From contig NZ_JHZK01000009.1 in NCBI RefSeq assembly GCF_000688515.1, positions 39,167 through 103,166 of the forward strand: a DNA stretch of 64,000 bases. Direction: 5' to 3'. The notes below the pieces were generated by a model that was not told where the DNA came from, ran no database searches, and saw nothing but the letters and a program-made list of their open reading frames with translations. Positions within the stretch are counted from its first letter, which is position 1, and each line of letters begins with the position of its first letter. This DNA comes from Afifella pfennigii DSM 17143. GTDB lineage: Bacteria > Pseudomonadota > Alphaproteobacteria > Rhizobiales > Afifellaceae. A program made the translations under genes and the position numbers. This document shows positions 9,117 through 18,833 of the stretch, in pieces.

Positions 9117-10364
9117 ATGTCCGACGAAACGCATATCATCATCGGCACTGGCCATGGGGGAGTCCAGCTTGCCGCTTCTTTGCGGGAGCTTGGCTTTTCC
9201 GGGCGTATCGTGCTCATCGGCGAGGAGCCCGATCTTCCCTATCAGCGCCCGCCGCTTTCCAAGGGCTATCTGACCGGCGCCGTCACCGCCGAGGGGCTGC
9301 TTCTGCGTGGCGCCAAATTCTACGAGGACCGGGATATCGAGCTCCTTCTTGGCGAGCCGGCGACGCTCATCGACCGCGCGGCCAAGGAGGTCGAGCTGCG
9401 ATCGGGCCGGCGTCTGCGCTACGACCATCTGACCCTGGCGCTCGGCGTGCGCAACCGGCCCCTTCCGGTGCCCGGCGGCGAGCTCGACGGGGTTTTCAGC
9501 GTCCGCTCCATCGACGATTCCAACCGGCTGCGCGAGCATATCGAGGCGGCCGAGAACATCGTCATCATCGGCGGCGGCTTCATCGGCCTTGAGCTCGCCG
9601 GCGGCGCGGCCAAGCTTGGCAAGAAGGTCACCGTCGTGGAGCTTGCTCCGCGCGTCATGGCCCGCGCCGTCACGCCCAGCCTTTCGGCCTTCTTCGAGAT
9701 GGCGCATCGCCGCCGCGGCGTGGAGGTGCTGACGGGCACGGAGGTGGAACGCCTCACCGGCGAGAGCGACCATGTGACGGGGGTGGTGCTGAAGGAAGGA
9801 CGGCATCTGCCCGCCGATATCGTCCTTTTCGGCATCGGCGTCGTCGTCAACAGCGAGCTCGCCGAGGCTGCCGGCCTCGCGGTCGAGGACGGCATCGTCG
9901 TCGACGAGCTGCTTCAGACCTCCGATCCCTTCATCTCCGCCATCGGCGACTGCGCCAACCATCCCAACGTCTATGCCGGCAGCCGGATACGCCTTGAATC
10001 GGTGCAGAACGCCGTCGATCAAGCCCGCTGCGTCGCCGCCCGTCTCACCGGCCATCCAACGCCCTATGCCGACGTGCCCTGGTTCTGGAGCGATCAGGCG
10101 GATCTGAAGCTGCAAATGGTCGGCCTGCCCGTCGGCGCCGAGCGCAACATCCTGCGCGGCGACAGGGAAGCGGAGAGTTTTTCCATCTTCGTCTTCAAGG
10201 CCGGCAGGCTGATCGCGGTGGAATCGGTCAACCGCCCGGCCGACCACATGGCCGTGCGCACCTTGATGAAGCTCGGCATCGAGGTGAGCGAAGAGGAAAT
10301 CGACGATCCGAGCTTCGATCTGAAAGCCTTCGCCCAGGCCAAGCGCAAGGCCGCCGTCGCATAG
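9117..10364 (+). CDS. FAD-dependent ferredoxin/rubredoxin-type reductase
   Basis: NAD(P)H-dependent flavoprotein that passes electrons to a small redox protein (ferredoxin or rubredoxin type). 415 aa from the ATG at 9117 (MSDETHIIIG). The FAD site GTGHGG is at 9-14, with YQRPPLSKGYL typical of putidaredoxin-reductase-like enzymes; the NAD site GGGFIGLELAG lies near residue 150; ISAIGDCANHPN is the second FAD contact. It follows pcaG by 135 bp on the same strand. No ferredoxin or oxygenase gene is adjacent, so its partner is unknown; any tie to pcaHG, which needs no reductase, is doubtful. Confidence 0.88.
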   Translation: MSDETHIIIGTGHGGVQLAASLRELGFSGRIVLIGEEPDLPYQRPPLSKGYLTGAVTAEGLLLRGAKFYEDRDIELLLGEPATLIDRAAKEVELRSGRRLRYDHLTLALGVRNRPLPVPGGELDGVFSVRSIDDSNRLREHIEAAENIVIIGGGFIGLELAGGAAKLGKKVTVVELAPRVMARAVTPSLSAFFEMAHRRRGVEVLTGTEVERLTGESDHVTGVVLKEGRHLPADIVLFGIGVVVNSELAEAAGLAVEDGIVVDELLQTSDPFISAIGDCANHPNVYAGSRIRLESVQNAVDQARCVAARLTGHPTPYADVPWFWSDQADLKLQMVGLPVGAERNILRGDREAESFSIFVFKAGRLIAVESVNRPADHMAVRTLMKLGIEVSEEEIDDPSFDLKAFAQAKRKAAVA

Positions 10365-10394
10365 CCCTGACCGGTTGCGCCAGGAGGCGAAACC

Positions 10395-12026
10395 TCATCG
10401 CTCCGGCGGCCCCTGCCGATGGATGAAGCGCCACGGGCTCACCTCGTCCTTCAGCTCCACCGGCACCTCGATCAGCCGGCATGCATCGGCCGCGAGCGCC
10501 CGCTCCAAAGCCGCCTTCAGCTCTTGCGGGTCTCTCGCTCGCTCGCCTTCTACGCCGAAGGAAGCGGCGAGCTTCACAAAATCCGGATTGGTGAGGGCGG
10601 AGGCGATCGCCCGTCCTTCGAAACGCTCCTCCTGGTCGCGCCGGACATTGCCATAGGCGGCGTTGTTGAAGACGATGGCGGTCACGGCGATGCCGTATTG
10701 CACCGCCGTCGCCAGTTCCTGGACGGCGAAGAGGAAGCCACCATCGCCGCACAGCGCCACGACCGGCCGCTGCGGATGCGCCAGCTTGGCGCCGAGCGCG
10801 GTTGGAAAGCCGGCCCCGAGCGTACCCTGATAGCCGGAGGAGACGAAAGTTCTCGGCCGGTAGACCGGAAAGGCGAACCAGGAGGCAAAGCCGGCCTGGC
10901 ACATTTCGTCGGTGACGATCCCCTCTTCCGGCAGCACCTGGCGCAGCACCGCCAAGAAGTCGGCATGCGGCTGCACGGCCTTCACCTCGGTGGCGGCCTT
11001 GGCCTTGGCGGCGGCGATCGCTTCGTCGCGCTTCGGCGGATCGATGCCGCGCCGTTCCACCTCCGCCAAGAGCGCCGCGACCGCCGGCGCGGCCCGGCCG
11101 AGAATGTCGGCATCGCCCGGCGCGCGGCGCAGCTCCGCCGCGTCGATGTCGATGCGGATCGTCTTCAGCTCCGGCGGTCGCCACGACCAGCGCCAGGCGG
11201 CAAGCTCCAGCCGCGTGCCGATACCGATGACAAGGTCGGTCTGCGGCCACAATTCGTAGGCCGAGGCGATGTTGAGGCCGAGCGGATGGCTTTCTGAGAC
11301 GATACCGCGCCCGGAGCGGAAGGCGGTGACCGGCGCGCCGAGCCGCTCCGCCAGCGCCGCCACCTCCTCCGCCGCCTCGATCGCCCCGGAGCCGACGAAG
11401 ATCATCGGCGCCCTTGCCTTTGCGATCAGCTTGGCCGCCTCCGCCACCCGCTCGCCGTCGACGATCGGGTCGGGCTGGCGCGGCAACGGCTCGCAGAGCT
11501 CCGTCGGCGCCGTCGCCGTGAACTGGTCCCACGGACATTCCAGCGCCGCCGGCCCCGGCCGCAGCGAGGTCATTTCCTGAAAGGCGCGGGCGACATGGTA
11601 GGGCGCCGCGCCCGGATGCTCGATACGTTCCGCCCATTTCACCAGCGTGCGCATGGTGGCGAGCTGGTCGGGCATTTCGTGCAGATGCCCCCGCCCCTTG
11701 CCCAGGAAGGCGCTCGGCACCTGACCTGTCAGGCAAAGGACCGGCTCGTTGCCGCCGAGCGCCGTCACGAGCGCCGCGCCGGTATTGAGCATGCCCGGCC
11801 CCGGCACCACGGCGTAGACGCCAGGGCGGCCGGTGGCGCGCGCATATCCGAAAGCCATGTACCCGCAGGCCTGTTCATGCCGCGCCCCGATGGTGCGGAT
11901 GCGGTTGGAACGCGCGAGCGCATCGAAGAGGCCGTAGATTTGCGCTCCGGGCAGGCCGAAGACCGTATCGACATCGTGCTTTTCCAGTTGCCGAACGATC
12001 GCCTCGCCCCCGCTCATCACCGTCAT
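10395..12026 (-). CDS. ThDP-dependent enzyme, acetolactate-synthase-like
   Basis: Cytosolic thiamine-diphosphate enzyme with the three-domain layout of acetolactate synthase and benzoylformate decarboxylase. 543 aa from the ATG at 12026; a second ATG at 12017 is equally possible. E51 in RHEQACGYMAFG is the cofactor-activating glutamate. The C-terminal domain has the ThDP/Mg motif from GDGGFLF (about 427) to FNNAAYGN (about 455). The central domain is intact (VGSGAIEAAEEV). There is no regulatory subunit beside it, so it is probably a catabolic or orphan enzyme, not the biosynthetic IlvB. It is divergent from a MarR regulator that may control it. Confidence 0.85.
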   Translation of the reverse strand: MTVMSGGEAIVRQLEKHDVDTVFGLPGAQIYGLFDALARSNRIRTIGARHEQACGYMAFGYARATGRPGVYAVVPGPGMLNTGAALVTALGGNEPVLCLTGQVPSAFLGKGRGHLHEMPDQLATMRTLVKWAERIEHPGAAPYHVARAFQEMTSLRPGPAALECPWDQFTATAPTELCEPLPRQPDPIVDGERVAEAAKLIAKARAPMIFVGSGAIEAAEEVAALAERLGAPVTAFRSGRGIVSESHPLGLNIASAYELWPQTDLVIGIGTRLELAAWRWSWRPPELKTIRIDIDAAELRRAPGDADILGRAAPAVAALLAEVERRGIDPPKRDEAIAAAKAKAATEVKAVQPHADFLAVLRQVLPEEGIVTDEMCQAGFASWFAFPVYRPRTFVSSGYQGTLGAGFPTALGAKLAHPQRPVVALCGDGGFLFAVQELATAVQYGIAVTAIVFNNAAYGNVRRDQEERFEGRAIASALTNPDFVKLAASFGVEGERARDPQELKAALERALAADACRLIEVPVELKDEVSPWRFIHRQGPPER

Positions 12027-12269
12027 GACGCTCGCATCCTCAATCCCCTGCCCCCGGTGCGACCGGTGGGCTTGCCTCAATGCACGCCGGTCGGCCTGTC
12101 CCCAATGTTTATCACTGCGCGGCTTGCTACCCTAAGGTGTTTTGTCGGCGAGGAATTTGCGTCTGCCTCGCGATCGCTCTCGAACATGTGTACAAATTAT
12201 CGTGAGCGGTACTTTTGTCCGACAAAACCCCGCAAAATCGGTCGACGTAACGCTGCGTTTGTCGCTAAC

Positions 12270-12285
12270 ATGATCAGCTAATCAT
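12270..12285. promoter_or_regulatory. Candidate MarR operator (ATGAT-N6-ATCAT)
   Basis: Inverted repeat ATGAT (12270-12274) and ATCAT (12281-12285), separated by 6 bp, 22 bp before the MarR-type start and inside the 281-bp promoter region shared with the ThDP enzyme. Its size and dyad symmetry fit a winged-helix dimer site. That it is the operator is inferred. Confidence 0.35.
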
Positions 12286-12307
12286 TGCCTGGGGGGGCTT
12301 TCCGATA

Positions 12308-12781
12308 ATGACACTACCGCAAACGGAGCGGGCGTTGCCGATCGTTTTGACGCGCGCCCGGGAAGTTTTCATGGTGCATATGCGACCGGTGATCGCCGAG
12401 CACGGCTGCACCGAGCAGCAATGGCGCGTGCTGCGCATTCTCCACGAAACGGGGCCGCATGATGCAACGGCGCTTTCGGCCAAAGCCTGTTTGCTCACCC
12501 CGAGCACGACGCGCATCCTGAAGGCGCTGGAGGAGCGTTGTCTCATCACGCGCAAGCCGGACGGCAAGGACAACCGGCGTCTGGCCATCAGCATCTCCCC
12601 GGCGGGCAAGGAACTCATCGCCAGCGCCACGCCGCCCATCGCGGAGATCTATCAGCGGATCGAAACGGCTTTCGGCCGCGACAGGATGGAGCTGCTGATC
12701 GACATGCTGCAGGAGCTCGGCGATCTCGACACCGGATTGGCGGCGCCGAGCGTCAACGCGAGCGCTCAGCCGGCCGTATGA
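12308..12781 (+). CDS. MarR-family regulator (HpaR-like)
   Basis: Winged-helix repressor of 157 aa. The N-terminal helix (PIVLTRAREVFMVHMRPVI) and GCTEQQWRVLRILHETGPHD match the HpaR/HpcR subgroup, which responds to aromatic acids such as homoprotocatechuate. The recognition helix region is LLTPSTTRILKALEERCLI, and the wing follows at RKPDGKDNRRL. The gene is divergent from the ThDP enzyme and 3 kb from pcaHG, so the aromatic-acid ligand class is plausible but not shown. The ATG at 12308 is a natural start. Confidence 0.85.
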   Translation: MTLPQTERALPIVLTRAREVFMVHMRPVIAEHGCTEQQWRVLRILHETGPHDATALSAKACLLTPSTTRILKALEERCLITRKPDGKDNRRLAISISPAGKELIASATPPIAEIYQRIETAFGRDRMELLIDMLQELGDLDTGLAAPSVNASAQPAV

Positions 12782-12834
12782 TCGAGCCCCGCGGCTGGAC
12801 GCCGGCGAGCCGGGCCGCTTTGCCGGGTGCCGGA

Positions 12835-12865
12835 GCTTTCCCGCCAGGCAGCCACTCGGGAAAGC
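12835..12865 (+). terminator. Possible hairpin terminator after marR
   Basis: Perfect 9-bp inverted repeat GCTTTCCCG (12835-12843) and CGGGAAAGC (12857-12865) with a 13-nt loop, 54 bp after the MarR stop. There is no T-run, so it may be a Rho-dependent or merely structural element. Confidence 0.3.
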
Positions 12866-13026
12866 CCGGCACTGTCGGGCGGCGCTTCCTGCCGCTACGG
12901 GACGCCGAAGCCACGACGATCCGTGCCTGTTGAGGCGTCGCCGGCCAGGCGTGGCGCATGCTGCATCGACATTTGTAGACATCGCGCCCGTTTCCCCGGC
13001 CGGCCATCTCCGCTATCAGGCAGGCC

Positions 13027-13949
<923 letters not shown>

Positions 13950-13953
<4 letters not shown>

Positions 13954-14711
13954 ACCTTCACGCCATCCGGGCCATCTACCGCTTCGAGATGAATCGGACC
14001 GGCCGCACGCTCCTGCAAAGCGTTCTGGCCCCGGTCCTGTCGACGACGCTGTATTTCGTCGTTTTCGGCGCCGCCATCGGCTCGCGCATCGATGAGATCG
14101 GCGGCGTCTCCTACGGCGCCTTCATCGTGCCGGGGCTCGTCATGCTCTCGCTTCTGACGCAGAGCGTCACCAACGCCGCCTTCGGCATCTATTTCCCGAA
14201 ATTCACCGGCACCATCTACGAGCTTCTCTCCGCCCCGGTCTCCTTCCTGGAGATCGTCATCGCCTATGTCGGCGCGGCGGCGACCAAGTCGATCCTGCTC
14301 GGCGTCATCATCTTGATGACGGCGACGCTGTTTGTGCCGCTGCGCATCGCCCATCCCGGCTGGATGATCGCCTTCCTGGTGCTGACGGCGGTCACCTTCT
14401 CGCTTTTCGGCTTCATCATCGGCATCTGGGCCGACGGCTTTGAGAAGCTGCAGATCGTGCCGCTCCTCATCATCACGCCGCTCACCTTTCTCGGCGGCAG
14501 CTTCTATTCCATCGATATGCTGCCGCCCTTCTGGCAGAAGGTGACGCTCCTGAACCCGGTGGTCTATTTGATCTCCGGCTTCCGCTGGTCGTTCTACGGG
14601 ATCGCCGACGTCTCCGTCGCCGTCAGCCTTTCCATGACGGCGCTGTTCATGGTGATCTGCCTCCTTGCCATCTGGTGGATTTTCAGAACCGGCTGGCGGC
14701 TGAAGAGCTGA
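13950..14711 (+). CDS. ABC-2 type exporter permease (YadH-like)
   Basis: Integral membrane protein of 253 aa with about six helices. The family signature near [17 protein letters not shown], close to the last loop, is typical of ABC-2 permeases, as is the N-terminal [21 protein letters not shown]. It overlaps the ATPase gene by 4 nt and ends 17 bases before the convergent DUF4424 gene. Together with the ATPase it forms a homodimeric exporter resembling E. coli YadGH, for which no substrate is established. Confidence 0.92.
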
Positions 14712-14728
14712 TCGGCCCGCCCCGCCGC

Positions 14729-15712
14729 CTACTGCGCCTCCTCCAGCAGCTTTACGAACAGCACCGTCAGATCGCGCTCGGGCTGATAATCTTGCCCCGT
14801 CCATTCGAAGGTGGTCGGGCCGGTCTTCTCAATGCCGTCGCGGCACAAGGAGACGAGCGCGTCCGTGGAGCCCTTGTCGATGGTGAGATGGAAGCGGCCG
14901 ATGGCGCCGCGCCAGTTATTCGCCGTCGTCAGGATGTATTTCAGGATGGTCGCCTCGAGCGCGCCATTGGCGCTCGCGGCGAGCTTGCGGGCGGCACCGC
15001 GCGCGAAGCTCGCGTCGATGCAAGCCTCCTCGCGCAGAGTGCCCGCCTCGATATCGTAATCGGTGAAGAAGGTGACCGTCGGAACCGGCTTATAGGCATG
15101 GGCGATCTCCACCGTCTCGCCCGGCGGGAAGGTCTGGCGCCAGTAGAAGGAGACATGCGCCGTCCATAGCGGCATGAAATAGCCGTCATCGTCCTTGGCG
15201 ATGCCCTCCTGTTCCAGCTTTTCCATGACGCCGGGCGGCAAAAGATCGGGCCGCAGGCGCATCGCATCGAAGCTCTGCATATCCTCCACGAAGGTGGTGA
15301 GCGGGATATTGGCGGCCGCCAGCGTCTCGGTGACGTCGCGCCCGGCGACGGTCGCGCGCGCTTCGGTCTCAAACGCATGCGGCTCTCCCGCGACCCACAG
15401 GCGGAAGTCGACGAAGTTCACCGGATCCTTGGGGTAGATCGCGTAGCCGACATCCTCGCTGAGATCGATGGGCGGCAGCGGGAAGGCGACCACCGTGGTG
15501 ATCGGCTTCTCGGAGGTGTTGCGGAAGAGGTAGCGCACGGTGACCTTATCGGCGCTGATGAAAAGGTTCTCCTCCAGGAGCGCGATGTCCTCGTTGGGCA
15601 CCAGCACCAGCTCGCCGGTGTCGAGGCTGGCGGTGGAATCGTTGGCCAGGGCCGCGTTGCCGGAAAGGGCGATGAAGGCACCGGCGAGGAGAGTGAGAAA
15701 GCTCGTCTTCAT
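14729..15712 (-). CDS. Secreted DUF4424 protein
   Basis: Protein of 327 aa from the ATG at 15712. Residues 1-23 form a Sec signal peptide (MKTSFLTLLAGAFIALSGNA, then ALA before ND). The mature part has the DUF4424 pattern: LEENLFISADKVTVRYLFRN, then VVAFPLPPIDLSEDVG. No catalytic motif is known for the family; the predicted folds are beta-rich. An upstream in-frame start at 15790 would hide the signal sequence. It is convergent with the YadH-like permease and monocistronic. Function unknown. Confidence 0.8.
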   Translation of the reverse strand: MKTSFLTLLAGAFIALSGNAALANDSTASLDTGELVLVPNEDIALLEENLFISADKVTVRYLFRNTSEKPITTVVAFPLPPIDLSEDVGYAIYPKDPVNFVDFRLWVAGEPHAFETEARATVAGRDVTETLAAANIPLTTFVEDMQSFDAMRLRPDLLPPGVMEKLEQEGIAKDDDGYFMPLWTAHVSFYWRQTFPPGETVEIAHAYKPVPTVTFFTDYDIEAGTLREEACIDASFARGAARKLAASANGALEATILKYILTTANNWRGAIGRFHLTIDKGSTDALVSLCRDGIEKTGPTTFEWTGQDYQPERDLTVLFVKLLEEAQ

Positions 15713-15931
15713 GGCAGTTCCCCCGCGGGCTGAACGATAGCGAGCGACATGCCATTGCTTGCCCCGGTCGGACAAGGGGCGAAGCGTCACCGCCCCTGGC
15801 CCTTGCGACCGCCGCTCGCAATAGCTTCAGTTAACCTCAAACTTTTCCAATCGTTGCTATGGCAGTCGGCCAAGAGGATTGTCTGGCGAGCCTACCGCCG
15901 CGCGGCGGAACCCGGCGGAGCGGAGAGCGCC

Positions 15932-16978
15932 ATGCTCGACATCACCGACACGAGATGCCTTGCCGAGGCGCGAGAGGCGCACCAGGCCGAAGCGCGGCCC
16001 GTCATCCTCTTGCCCTATCTCGGCGAGCTTTCCGGTTTCGCGCGACTGTCCTTGCGCATGCTAGCGCGCAACGCCGAGATGGCGGAGCTGATCCTTCTCT
16101 CCGATCGGCCCTCGCCGGATATCGCCGGTATCCGCCATGTCGATTTCGCATCGGCCTTCGACGCCGGCAATCCGCTCGGCATCTCCTTCCCCGCGCTTGC
16201 GGCCAATCCCTACAAGATCTGCGATCTGAAGCCCTTCCTCAATCTCCTCTTCCCCTCTCTCACCGGCACCGATCGGCGCTGGGGCTTCGCCGACATCGAT
16301 TGCCTATATGCCGACCGCGTGCTCGCCCCGCTCGCCCGAGCCGAAGGCGACAGGCCGCGCATGCATGGCCAGTTTGGGCATCTGATGATCGGCGATGCGG
16401 CTGCGTTCAGGCAGGCCCAAGAGGTGCTTTTGGAGGCCGATCGCCGCTTTCCCGCCTACCGCATGTTCGATCCCGGCCGGCATCTGGCGCTCGACGAGTT
16501 CCTTTTCCTGCATGTCGTACTCGCCGAGCTCGACGCGCACAAAACAATCGCATGGGAGCCCGGCTTTCCCGGCTCCATCGGCGATGTGGAGCCCTTCCAC
16601 CGCCTGCCCCTCATCGGCAAGACGCGCTTCCGCTTCTTTTTTGTAAGCCAGGGCCGCCTCTTCGGCGTCACCGTCGCCGGCGATGAGGTCGAGTTCGACT
16701 ATATCCACTTGCAGAAGCGCCGCGTGATCCTCGATGCGGGGCTCACCGGCAACGAGGATATGCGCCTTTATCCGCTGAAGGACGGGTCCATGCGCCTCGT
16801 CCGGGCGGGAACCGCAGACGAAGCGCCGCCGGATGTCGCCTCCAACCTCGCCGATTGGCGCTACGCCCTCGCCGTCAACGGCAAGCGCCTCCGTCACCGG
16901 CTGAAGAACCACGGCCTCCGCTCGCGGCCCAGCCTTTCGCGGCACAGCGTGCGCGACATTCTCCGCGACATCGCCTGA
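15932..16978 (+). CDS. DUF6625-like protein, possible glycosyltransferase
   Basis: Cytosolic protein of 348 aa from the ATG at 15932, behind GGAGAG. The central region NPYKICDLKPFLNLLFPSL and WGFADIDCLYAD matches the pattern of DUF6625, where an aspartate pair (D-I-D) follows WG as in metal-dependent GT-A enzymes; GHLMIGDAAAFRQAQ follows. That pattern, and the occurrence of the family in polysaccharide loci, suggest a nucleotide-sugar transferase, but I recognise no tested member. The open frame extends to 15749 without support. It lies about 4 kb from the mannose genes of the polysaccharide locus. Confidence 0.6.
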   Translation: MLDITDTRCLAEAREAHQAEARPVILLPYLGELSGFARLSLRMLARNAEMAELILLSDRPSPDIAGIRHVDFASAFDAGNPLGISFPALAANPYKICDLKPFLNLLFPSLTGTDRRWGFADIDCLYADRVLAPLARAEGDRPRMHGQFGHLMIGDAAAFRQAQEVLLEADRRFPAYRMFDPGRHLALDEFLFLHVVLAELDAHKTIAWEPGFPGSIGDVEPFHRLPLIGKTRFRFFFVSQGRLFGVTVAGDEVEFDYIHLQKRRVILDAGLTGNEDMRLYPLKDGSMRLVRAGTADEAPPDVASNLADWRYALAVNGKRLRHRLKNHGLRSRPSLSRHSVRDILRDIA

Positions 16979-16987
16979 GCTTCCATC

Positions 16988-17004
16988 GGGGCGGAGCGCG
17001 CCCC
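16988..17004. terminator. Small hairpin between convergent genes
   Basis: GGGGCG (16988-16993) pairs with CGCCCC (16999-17004) across a 5-nt loop, in the 47 bp between the DUF6625-like gene and the convergent permease gene. It lacks a T-run, so terminator activity is uncertain. Confidence 0.3.
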
Positions 17005-17025
17005 TGCCGGTGCCTCGGAAGGCCT

Positions 17026-18141
17026 TTAGACGCTGCGCAACGCCTCCGCCGGCAGCATGCGCACGGCCCGCCAGGCCGGATAGGAGGCTCCCAGCACGCA
17101 AAGCGGCACCGCAAAGGCCAGTGGCAGCGCCAGATCGGCCGCCCGCGGCGTGAACTCGATGAGGTCGCCGAGCGCCGGCAAGGAACCGAAGAACGAGGAA
17201 GAGGCGATGCCGAGCACGACGCCGCCCGCGCAGCCGGCAAGGCCCATGACCAGGCCCTCCACCACGATGAGACCGACCACCTGCATGTCGCTCCAGCCCA
17301 TGGCCGTCATCATGCCGATCTCGCGCGTGCGCTCCTGCACGGAAAGAAGAAGCGTGCCGAGAAGGCTGAGCCCGCCCATCACCAGGGCGACGATGGAGAT
17401 CGCCGTCGATATCGATTCCAGGACCTCCGTATTGCGGTCGCCCTCCATCACCTCTTCCGCGTTGGAAACCGTAACCGGCAGGGCCTCGGCGATTGCCTGC
17501 CGCACCGCCTCCGCTTCCTGCGCGCCGAGTTCGGGGTCGAGGCGCACGGAGAAGTACGTCACCTGTCCTTCCCGCAGCGAGGCCTCCTGTAGCACCGAGA
17601 GCGGCGCGATGGTGAGGCCGCGATTCATCGCCGTGTCGAACTCGGTCAGCCCGACGACGGTGAACGGCTCCTCGAACATCAACACCTCGGAGCCGACCTG
17701 AAGCTGCAGCGTGTCGGCGATGACGTCGCCGACCACTACTTCCCTGGCGCCGGGCTCCGGCATGCGCCCTTCCGACAGCGGCACGTCCCGCCAGGCCTGC
17801 GAGGCGGGGTCCCAGCCGGAGACAAGCACATGGTTGCCCTCGCCGACGACGGTGAAGGCCATCAGCGTGCCGGCGACCGCTTCCACCCCTTCCATCGACG
17901 CCAGCTCGGCGGCCATGTCCCCCGGCAAACGCGCCGAGATGACGTCGGTGGCGCTGCGCGCCATGACCACCATCTCCGCGCCCTGCTCGTCGAGCCCCTG
18001 CTCGACGCTTTCGGCGATGCCGCGACCGAGCGCCAGGAGCGCCACCGCCGTGCCGATGGCCAGCGTCACGCCGAGGATGGTGAGGAGCGTGCGCGCCGGC
18101 CGGCGTTTGAGGTTCGCGAAGGCGAATTCTAAGAACGTCAT
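17026..18141 (-). CDS. FtsX/MacB-type ABC permease
   Basis: Membrane protein of 371 aa with the MacB/FtsX layout: a first helix at about 17-40, a periplasmic MacB-PCD-like domain (about 45-240) and three C-terminal helices. RTREIGMMTAMGWSDMQVVG is the coupling region between helices 2 and 3 typical of type VII ABC systems (LolCE, MacB, FtsX). Such permeases act on periplasmic substrates or lipoproteins and do not move them through the membrane. The start overlaps the ATPase stop by 4 nt. It is the last gene of a three-gene operon with an MlaC-like protein. Confidence 0.88.
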   Translation of the reverse strand: MTFLEFAFANLKRRPARTLLTILGVTLAIGTAVALLALGRGIAESVEQGLDEQGAEMVVMARSATDVISARLPGDMAAELASMEGVEAVAGTLMAFTVVGEGNHVLVSGWDPASQAWRDVPLSEGRMPEPGAREVVVGDVIADTLQLQVGSEVLMFEEPFTVVGLTEFDTAMNRGLTIAPLSVLQEASLREGQVTYFSVRLDPELGAQEAEAVRQAIAEALPVTVSNAEEVMEGDRNTEVLESISTAISIVALVMGGLSLLGTLLLSVQERTREIGMMTAMGWSDMQVVGLIVVEGLVMGLAGCAGGVVLGIASSSFFGSLPALGDLIEFTPRAADLALPLAFAVPLCVLGASYPAWRAVRMLPAEALRSV

Positions 18142-18833
18142 GCCGCCATCCTCTCCGTCGGTCGGTCCTCCACCACCTCGCCGTCGGAGATCCGCACAAG
18201 GCGGTCGCAGCGTTCCGCAAGGCGCTCGTCGTGGGTGACGAGGACGAGCGCCATCTGCCGCTCAGCTTGCAGGTCGAAAAGCAGCCGCTCCACCGCCTCC
18301 GCGTTACCGCTGTCGAGATTGCCGGTCGGCTCGTCGGCGAAGAGCGCCGCGGGCTCGCGCACCAGGGCCCTGGCGATGGCGATGCGTTGGCGCTCGCCGC
18401 CGGAAAGTTCCGAAGGCAGCTGACCTGCGCGGCCCGACAGGCCGACGCGCTCCAGGGCGGACGCCGCTGTCTGGCTCTGCTCGTGCCGGCCGAGCGCGCC
18501 GCTCATCAGCGCCAGCTCCACATTCTGCTGCGCCGTCAGGGTCGGCAAGAGATGGAATTCCTGAAAGACGATGCCGATGGCCGAGCGGCGCAGACGCGCC
18601 CATTCCTGGCGCTCGCCGATCGCGCGCCCCTGCCACAGAACGCGGCCCGCATCCGGCCGGTCGAGCCCGGTGGCGATGTTGAGCAGGCAAGACTTGCCGC
18701 TGCCGCTGCGCCCGACGATGGCCACGCTCTCATTCGCCTTGAAGGCGAGATCGAGGCCCTTGAGCGCCACGATATGACCGCGGTCGAAGCTGCGGCGCAC
18801 CTGTTCCAGGCGCAGAAGCGGCTCGGCGCTCAT
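18138..18833 (-). CDS. LolD/MacB-type ABC ATPase
   Basis: ATPase of 231 aa for the adjacent FtsX-type permease. Walker A GRSGSGKS is at 41-48, the signature LSGGERQR about 140, Walker B ALFADEPTGNLD about 160 and the H-loop TH in LVLVTHDE. DEPTGNLD is diagnostic for the LolD/MacB/FtsE group. Both ends overlap neighbours by 4 nt (ATGA), showing one translationally coupled operon with the MlaC-like gene first and the permease last. Confidence 0.92.
   Translation of the reverse strand: MSAEPLLRLEQVRRSFDRGHIVALKGLDLAFKANESVAIVGRSGSGKSCLLNIATGLDRPDAGRVLWQGRAIGERQEWARLRRSAIGIVFQEFHLLPTLTAQQNVELALMSGALGRHEQSQTAASALERVGLSGRAGQLPSELSGGERQRIAIARALVREPAALFADEPTGNLDSGNAEAVERLLFDLQAERQMALVLVTHDERLAERCDRLVRISDGEVVEDRPTERMAA

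Noticed and set aside
9048..10247. Minus-strand frame of 399 codons over the ferredoxin reductase
   Set aside because: Antisense to clear FAD and NAD motifs, no recognisable domain.
10228..11736. Second long minus-strand frame over the ThDP enzyme
   Set aside because: The other frame carries all ThDP motifs; this one is Gly/Arg-rich and has none.
16304..18220. 638-codon minus-strand frame spanning two genes
   Set aside because: Extreme Arg/Gly/Ala content; overlaps the FtsX-type permease in another frame and the DUF6625-like gene antisense.
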